Position numbers and translations under genes: made by a program. Positions 58,568 through 64,000 of a DNA stretch of 64,000 bases are shown here, piece after piece. Position 1 is the first letter of the stretch, and the number at the start of each line of letters is the position of its first letter. The notes below the pieces were generated by a model. That model saw only the letters and a list, made by a program, of their open reading frames with translations, made no database searches and had not been told where the DNA came from. Location of the stretch: the NCBI GenBank assembly GCA_036494815.1, contig DASXNV010000032.1, positions 124,001-188,000 on the forward strand. The letters are read 5' to 3'. Source of the stretch: Poindextera sp036494815 (lineage in GTDB: Bacteria; Pseudomonadota; Alphaproteobacteria; Caulobacterales; Caulobacteraceae).

Positions 58568-61216
58568 ATGCGCACCATGCGCACCGAGACCCCCCAGCCG
58601 ATCCGGCTCACCGACTATCGCCCGCCCGCCTTCCTGATCGACGAGGTCCATCTGGACTTCCGGCTGGAGCCAACCGCCACGCGGGTCAAGGCTCGGCTGA
58701 CGGTGCGGCGCAATGGCGATCATGCCGAGGCCCTGCGGCTGGATGGGGTGCGGCTGAAGCCGATCTCGGTGGCCATCGACGGGCGGGTGCTGGGCGAGGG
58801 CGACTATGCAATCACCGCCGATGACCTGACCATCGCGAACGCGCCCGACGCCTTCGTGCTGGAGACCGAGGTCGAGATCGACCCCGAGAACAACAAAGCC
58901 CTCGAAGGCCTCTATATGTCCGCCGGCCGCTTCTGCACCCAGTGCGAGGCCGAGGGCTTCCGCAAGATCACCTGGTTCCCGGACCGGCCAGACGTGCTGG
59001 CCCGCTATACGGTGCGGGTGGTGGCGGACAAGTCGGCCTATCCGCGTCTGTTGTCCAACGGTAACCTGACCGAACAGGGCGACCTGGACGGCGGCCGGCA
59101 CTTCGCGGTGTGGACTGACCCCTTCCCCAAGCCTTGTTATCTGTTCGCCCTGGTGGCTGGCGAGCTGGACGAACTGGCCGACAGCCTGGTCACCATGAGC
59201 GGTCGCACGGTCGAGCTGCGCATCTATGTGGACACCGGCATGGCGTCCCGCGCCCTCTACGCCATGGATTCCCTGAAGCGCTCGATGAAATGGGACGAAG
59301 AGACATTCGGCCGCGAATACGACCTGGACCTGTTCATGATCGTGGCCGTGCGCGACTTCAATTTCGGCGCCATGGAGAACAAGGGGCTGAACATCTTCAA
59401 CTCCTCCCTGCTGCTGGCCGATTCCGCCACCGCCACCGATTTCGACTATGAGCGGATCGAGGGCGTGGTGGCCCACGAATATTTCCACAACTGGACCGGT
59501 GACCGCATCACCTGTCGCGATTGGTTCCAGCTGTGCCTGAAGGAGGGCCTGACCGTCTTCCGCGACCAGAGCTTCTCCGGCGACATGCGCGGCCATGTGG
59601 TGCAGCGGATCAAGGACGTGCGGGCCCTGCGCGCGCGCCAGTTCCCCGAGGACGCCGGGCCGCTGTCACATCCGGTGCGGCCGTCCAGCTATCTGAAGAT
59701 CGACAACTTCTATACCGCCACCATCTACGAGAAGGGCGCGGAGGTCATCCGCATGCTCAAGACCCTGTTGGGCGCGCAGATGTTTCGGGCCGGCATGGAC
59801 CTCTATTTCGAACGTTGGGACGGCCATGCGACAACGGTCGAGGCCTTCATCCAGTGCTTCGCCGACGCTTCGGGCCGCGATCTGACGCCCTTCTTCGCCT
59901 GGTACGAACAGGCCGGCACGCCCAAGGTCGATATCGAAAGCGCCTATGACGAGGCCGCCCAGACCCTGAAGCTGACCCTACGCCAGACCACGGCGCCCAC
60001 TCCCGGCCAGCCGACCAAGACCCCCTTGCCCGTGCCCCTTGCCATCGGCCTGCTCGACGCCGACGGCGAGAGCCAGGGCTTCCGCCTGGACGGGATGTCC
60101 AGCGGCCCTGACGGCGCGGTGATCGTGCTGGACCGGGCGGAAAAGACCGTGCGGCTGGAAGGTGTGGCCCGCCCACCGGTGCTGTCGGCCCTGCGCGGCT
60201 TCTCCGCCCCCGTGCGCCTGACCACCGACGCCCCGGACCGCGACCGCTATGTGCTCCTGGCTTCGGACCCGGACCTGTTCAATCGCTGGGAGGCCGGCCA
60301 GGACTTGGCCCGCGACCTGATCCTCAAGCGCGCCGAAGGCGAGCCGGACGAGGTGGGCGAAGAACGCTATGCCGAGGCGGTGGGCCGCGCCCTGTCCGAC
60401 CAGTCGTCCGAGCCGGCCTTCAAGGCCTTGCTCCTGGGGCTGCCAACCGAGTCCGACCTGGCTGTGGTCAGCGCCCCGGCCGACCCGGCGGCCATCCATG
60501 AGGCGCGCGAGGCCCTGCGCTCCCGCCTGGCGATCCACCTGAACGATCTATTGCGCCGGCTGCACGGCGGCATGCAGGAGGGGGGCGAGTTTTCCACCGA
60601 CGCCCAGAGCGCCGGCCGCCGCGCCCTGCGCAACGCCGCCTTGGACATGCTGGCCGCCGACCCCCACATCGTCAATATCGAGCGCGCCCAGGGCCATTTC
60701 CAGGCCGCCGGCAACATGACCGACGCCATGGGCGGGCTCTCGGCCCTGATGCTCATGGGCGGCGAGGCGTTCGATAGCGCCCTGGCCGAGTTCTACGAGC
60801 GCTGGAAGGGCGAGCCCCTGGTTATCGACAAGTGGTTCGCAGTCCAGGCGCGCAGCCCGGCCGAGGACGTGTTGGGCCGGGTTCTGGGACTGACCGCCCA
60901 CCCCGATTTCGATCCGCGCAATCCCAACCGCCTGCGCGCCCTGGTGCAGAGCTTCACCAGCGCCAATCCGGCCCGGTTCCACGATCCGTCCGGCGCCGGC
61001 TACCGTTTCCTGGCCGACCAGATCCTGGCCATCGACGGCTTCAATCCCATGACCGCCGCCCGGCTGGTGGAGCCCCTGGGCGGCTGGCGGCGCTATACGC
61101 CTGAGCTTGGCGAGCTGATGCGCGCCCAGCTGCAGCGGATCGTCGACACAGATGGCCTGTCCAAGAACGTCTATGAATTGGCCAGCCGGGCGCTGGCGGA
61201 CGAGACGGAGGGATAG
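58568..61216 (+). CDS. pepN: Aminopeptidase N (M1 family)
   Basis: An 882-residue gluzincin aminopeptidase of normal PepN length. It has the exopeptidase motif GAMENKGLN near residue 267 and the zinc site HEYFHNWTGDRITCRDW (His near 303/307) with LKEGLT supplying Glu about 19 residues later. C-terminal helical repeats (residues ~550-880) are complete. Start ATG 58568 or the ATG at 58577; no clear ribosome site. Confidence 0.97.
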   Translation: MRTMRTETPQPIRLTDYRPPAFLIDEVHLDFRLEPTATRVKARLTVRRNGDHAEALRLDGVRLKPISVAIDGRVLGEGDYAITADDLTIANAPDAFVLETEVEIDPENNKALEGLYMSAGRFCTQCEAEGFRKITWFPDRPDVLARYTVRVVADKSAYPRLLSNGNLTEQGDLDGGRHFAVWTDPFPKPCYLFALVAGELDELADSLVTMSGRTVELRIYVDTGMASRALYAMDSLKRSMKWDEETFGREYDLDLFMIVAVRDFNFGAMENKGLNIFNSSLLLADSATATDFDYERIEGVVAHEYFHNWTGDRITCRDWFQLCLKEGLTVFRDQSFSGDMRGHVVQRIKDVRALRARQFPEDAGPLSHPVRPSSYLKIDNFYTATIYEKGAEVIRMLKTLLGAQMFRAGMDLYFERWDGHATTVEAFIQCFADASGRDLTPFFAWYEQAGTPKVDIESAYDEAAQTLKLTLRQTTAPTPGQPTKTPLPVPLAIGLLDADGESQGFRLDGMSSGPDGAVIVLDRAEKTVRLEGVARPPVLSALRGFSAPVRLTTDAPDRDRYVLLASDPDLFNRWEAGQDLARDLILKRAEGEPDEVGEERYAEAVGRALSDQSSEPAFKALLLGLPTESDLAVVSAPADPAAIHEAREALRSRLAIHLNDLLRRLHGGMQEGGEFSTDAQSAGRRALRNAALDMLAADPHIVNIERAQGHFQAAGNMTDAMGGLSALMLMGGEAFDSALAEFYERWKGEPLVIDKWFAVQARSPAEDVLGRVLGLTAHPDFDPRNPNRLRALVQSFTSANPARFHDPSGAGYRFLADQILAIDGFNPMTAARLVEPLGGWRRYTPELGELMRAQLQRIVDTDGLSKNVYELASRALADETEG

Positions 61217-61221
61217 GCGAC

Positions 61222-61383
61222 GATTCCTGTGGGCGATCTGCCTCGCCGCGCTCTGGACATCTTGACTCCAGGGCGAGCCTGAACTCCGCTAAAATGTCAC
61301 AGAGGCGATTCCGTCGCGGCCTGATTGCAGGTCGCCGCGTGACAGGATTCCTCGCACGCGTCTAAGCTTGCCCTAACTGACTC
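61222..61383 (+). promoter_or_regulatory. Five GANTC methylation sites upstream of pleC
   Basis: GATTC 61222, GACTC 61264, GATTC 61307, GATTC 61346 and GACTC 61379, all within 162 bp of the 187-bp pepN-pleC gap. The second overlaps TTGACTC, a -35-like element, and GCTAAAAT at 61288 resembles the Caulobacter -10 (GCTANAWC), though the spacing of 19 is long. GcrA with CcrM methylation acts at GANTC promoters. Confidence 0.6.
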
Positions 61384-61403
61384 GCGCGAAGGGCATTGGC
61401 GTA

Positions 61404-63947
61404 TTGGCGGGGCGACAAGCCACTATTGGTCTGGGAGAGCGGCGTCGCGACCGCGTGACGGCGGGCGCGCCGGCGGCGGTGAAACTGCGCGCCCTCAGCT
61501 CCACCCATTTCCGCATCGCCGTGCTGTCGGCGCTGCTGATGCTGGCCGTCTATACCGTGGTCGGCGTCGCGCGCCTGGAGCGCAACGGGGCGAGGGCTTT
61601 GGATGGCCGGGGACCCAATCCGGCCGATGAGGTCGCCGCCCTAGCCGCGCGCGCGGACGGCGCCGTCAGCCGCGTGGATGCCGCCCTGTCGGCCTCCGGC
61701 GCACTCCTGACCCGGCTGCCCACGTCGCCGATGGATGCCGCCGAGGCCGGCTTGGCCGCCGGCAAGCCTGTCGCCAAGGCCGTGGCGGTTGTGGGCGAGG
61801 ACGGGGTGCGCGCCGAGGCTGGCGGGGGTCAGGTCGATTGGGCCAAGGCCGCTCAGGCGGCGGGCGCCTCGGGCCGCAGCTTCTGGATCGGCTCGGTGGG
61901 CCATGGGACGAACGCCTCGGTCTATGCGGCGCGCAGCGTAACCACCGTTGACGGCCGGGTGTTCCTGATCGCCGCGGTCGATCTCGCCGGCGTCCTGCCG
62001 GGAGAGGATCCCGCCTCGGCCCTGGTTCTGGCCACTCCCGATGGCGGCGTGGTCGCCGGCAAGGGCCGTGGCGGCGTCAGCGATGCGGTCAATCTCAGGG
62101 ACGCCCTGCACACCGAACCGGGCGCGCTGGAGTCCAGGTCGGCCACCGGCGCCCTGCCGGACGGAAGCGCGGTCGAACTGGCGGCGGAACCCGTCGCCGG
62201 CGGGGCTTTGATCGCGGTGGCGGCGACGCCGCCGACCCATGCGGCGGGCGCATCGGCGCAGAACCGGATCGCAGAGTTGATCTCGCTTCTGGCGCCCCTG
62301 GCCATTGGCTGCGGCCTGGCCGTGATGGTGCTGACGCAGATCCGCAAGACAGACAACGCGCAGAAGGCCGTCGTCGAAACCGAAAAGCGCTTCCGTATGG
62401 CGGTGGAGGCTGCGCGCTGCGGCATCTGGGAGTGGGACCTGGACAAGGACAGCCTGTTCATGTCCGAAATCACCGGCGCTATCCTCGGCTGGGGCGGCGC
62501 CGGCGTCGCCCCTGGCGCGGACGTGCTGGAGCGGATCGCCTCCGACCACCGCGACCGGGTTCGCCAGACCCTGGAATCGGCTCGTACTTACGGCGCCTTT
62601 GACGTTTCCTTCCGCGTGCTGCTGCCCGACGGCAAATCGGTATGGATCGACGCGCGAGGCCAGGCCTCGGGCGAGGCCGGCGAGAAGGGCTATCGCTGCA
62701 TCCGCGGCGTGATGCTGGACGTGACCGAGGAGCGGATCACCCAGGCGCGCGCCCAGGCGGCCGAAGTGCGGCTGCGCGACGCGATCAACAGCGTCTCCGA
62801 AGCCTTCGTGCTGTGGGACCGGCACGGGCGGCTGCTCATGTGCAACAATAGCTTCCGAGTGTTCTTCTCGCTTGAACCACGGGTTATCAAACCCGGCGCC
62901 GCCTATGATGCGGTCAAGAAATACATGCGTCTGGCGATCAAACAGGAGCAGCCCGCGCCCGAGGCCGGCCCCGGCGTGCGTGAGGCCGAGATGGACGACG
63001 GCCGCTGGCTGCAGATCTCCGAGCGCCGCACCGCCGAGGGCGGCATGGTGATGACCGCCGCCGACATCACCGCCATCAAGCTGCAGGATGAGGCGCGGCG
63101 CGCCAACGAAGCCCAGCTGCAGGAGGCCGTGGACAATCTGGAACAGAGCCAGGGGCAGCTGGCTGATCTGGCGCGCAAATACGAGGCCGAGAAAATCCGC
63201 GCCGAGGGCGCCAACCGGGCCAAGAGCGAGTTCCTGGCCAATATGAGCCACGAGCTGCGCACCCCGCTCAACGCCATCAACGGCTTTTCCGAGATCATGG
63301 TCGCCGAAATGTTCGGCCCGCTGGGTGAGCGCCGCTACAAGGAATATGCCGGGGACATCCTGTCGTCCGGCCAGCATCTGCTGGCCCTGATCAACGACAT
63401 TCTCGACATGTCCAAGATCGAAGCCGGCAAGATGAATCTCAGCTTCGAGCCCTTGAACGTCGAGGACGTGATTGAGGACGCCGTCCGCTTGGTGCGCAAT
63501 CGGGCTGACGCCACGGGCCTGAAGCTCGAGGTCGACCTGCCGGAATTGCCGGAATTCGAGGCCGACTATCGTGCGATCAAGCAGGTGCTGCTCAACCTGC
63601 TGTCCAATGCGCTCAAATTCACCCCTCACGGGGGCACCGTGGCTGTTTCGGCCGAGCGTCGCCGCGATTTTACCGGCGACAAGATGCGCATCTATGTCCG
63701 CGACACCGGCATCGGCATCTCGCCTGAGGATCTGTTGCGCCTGGCCAAACCCTTCGAACAGATCGAAAGCCAGCTCTCAAAGACCCAACAGGGCACTGGC
63801 CTGGGCCTGGCCCTGACCAAGTCACTGATCGAACTCCATGGCGGCGAACTGGAAATCGCCAGCACCCCAGGCGAGGGCACGACGGTCACGGTGATCCTGC
63901 CTCTGCACCAGATGAGCAGCGTGGCCCAGGTAGCGATCGCCGTTTGA
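61404..63947 (+). CDS. pleC: PleC-like sensor histidine kinase/phosphatase
   Basis: An 847-residue kinase (TTG 61404; GTG 61455 or 61479 are alternatives). Order: membrane helix ~38-55 (IAVLSALLMLAVYTVVGVA), periplasmic domain to ~290, membrane helix ~293-312, PAS ~335-455, a second PAS ~460-570, HisKA with FLANMSHELRTPLNAINGFS (His616), ATPase with LLNLLSNALKFTPHGG, RDTGIGISPEDL and GTGLGLALTKSLIELHGG. Caulobacter PleC has 842 residues with its His at 610, almost the same spacing to the end. PleC is the polar phosphatase/kinase of DivK and PleD. No REC domain. Confidence 0.85.
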   Translation: MAGRQATIGLGERRRDRVTAGAPAAVKLRALSSTHFRIAVLSALLMLAVYTVVGVARLERNGARALDGRGPNPADEVAALAARADGAVSRVDAALSASGALLTRLPTSPMDAAEAGLAAGKPVAKAVAVVGEDGVRAEAGGGQVDWAKAAQAAGASGRSFWIGSVGHGTNASVYAARSVTTVDGRVFLIAAVDLAGVLPGEDPASALVLATPDGGVVAGKGRGGVSDAVNLRDALHTEPGALESRSATGALPDGSAVELAAEPVAGGALIAVAATPPTHAAGASAQNRIAELISLLAPLAIGCGLAVMVLTQIRKTDNAQKAVVETEKRFRMAVEAARCGIWEWDLDKDSLFMSEITGAILGWGGAGVAPGADVLERIASDHRDRVRQTLESARTYGAFDVSFRVLLPDGKSVWIDARGQASGEAGEKGYRCIRGVMLDVTEERITQARAQAAEVRLRDAINSVSEAFVLWDRHGRLLMCNNSFRVFFSLEPRVIKPGAAYDAVKKYMRLAIKQEQPAPEAGPGVREAEMDDGRWLQISERRTAEGGMVMTAADITAIKLQDEARRANEAQLQEAVDNLEQSQGQLADLARKYEAEKIRAEGANRAKSEFLANMSHELRTPLNAINGFSEIMVAEMFGPLGERRYKEYAGDILSSGQHLLALINDILDMSKIEAGKMNLSFEPLNVEDVIEDAVRLVRNRADATGLKLEVDLPELPEFEADYRAIKQVLLNLLSNALKFTPHGGTVAVSAERRRDFTGDKMRIYVRDTGIGISPEDLLRLAKPFEQIESQLSKTQQGTGLGLALTKSLIELHGGELEIASTPGEGTTVTVILPLHQMSSVAQVAIAV

Positions 63948-63964
63948 AGGGGGCTTGCGCCCGG

Positions 63965-64000
63965 CTAAAGGCCACGCAGGCCCTGGGCCAAGGCCAGCAA
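63965..64000 (-). CDS. 3' end of a gene running off the window
   Basis: On the minus strand the last 36 bases read LLALAQGLRGL and TAG, 17 bp after the pleC stop in convergent orientation. It has the composition of a helical C-terminus. Too short to name; it may be chance. Confidence 0.35.
   Translation of the reverse strand: MLALAQGLRGL

Overview
This is a high-G+C chromosomal segment from an alphaproteobacterium of the order Caulobacterales (Phenylobacterium/Caulobacter-like). The placement rests on a gcrA cell-cycle regulator (22722-23228), a histidine kinase matching PleC in length and phosphoacceptor position (61404-63947), a split metH, many GTG/TTG starts, stop-start overlaps of the GTGA/ATGA type, and intergenic GANTC and TTAA-N7-TTAA motifs typical of CcrM/GcrA and CtrA control. 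I see no prophage, insertion sequence, CRISPR array, rRNA or defence island. It is core chromosome with about 65 genes and two tRNAs.

Layout. 1-6.2 kb: acyl-CoA/lipid metabolism (partial crotonase, GMC oxidoreductase, MaoC hydratase, DUF442 protein, MBL hydrolase, acyl-CoA ligase). 6.3-9.6 kb: pdxH, a mini J-domain protein, aroC, a lone receiver protein. 9.6-11.4 kb: queC-queE-queD for 7-deazaguanine synthesis. 11.6-18.3 kb: two hybrid sensor kinases around sppA and tRNA-Pro/tRNA-Gln. 18.3-21.5 kb: argD-argF-hslO. 21.7-25.7 kb: ABC-2 permease, gcrA, a frameshifted histidine phosphatase and a DUF885 peptidase-like protein. 25.8-40.1 kb: yebC, then a long co-directional cluster ruvC-ruvA-ruvB-ybgC-tolQ-tolR-tolA-tolB-pal-cpoB-tilS-ftsH-folP-thiD-nucleotidyltransferase. 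40-41.5 kb: two membrane proteins. 41.5-47.4 kb: methionine-cycle operon (ArsR-methyltransferase fusion, metF, metH N-part, metH C-part). 47.6-49.2 kb: mlaA-mlaC lipid transport. 49.3-53.7 kb: hydroxyacid dehydrogenase, a low-complexity secreted protein, ettA, csbD, TrpF-like protein. 53.7-56.8 kb: GST and two acyl-CoA dehydrogenases. 56.9-61.2 kb: hypothetical protein, arsR-SRPBCC pair, pepN. 61.4-64 kb: pleC and the tail of one more gene.

How the parts work together. The ruv-tol-pal block joins Holliday-junction processing to the cell-envelope constriction machine and is preceded by an AT-rich 120-bp cluster of CtrA-like boxes. The pleC upstream region holds five GANTC sites in 162 bp. With gcrA also present, cell-cycle control is the theme of the regulatory DNA. 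The methionine operon carries a perfect 16-bp palindrome just upstream of its ArsR-type regulator, suggesting autoregulation. csbD and the low-complexity secreted protein each have an EcfG/SigT-like promoter match.

The clearest anomalies are an apparent ATT start codon for queC, a one-base frameshift in the histidine phosphatase beside gcrA, a 15-bp tandem duplication across the gcrA stop, composite dyad repeats that supply the stop codons of two convergent genes, and an inverted pair of dyad repeats between the metH halves. I found no multigene system that is plainly new.
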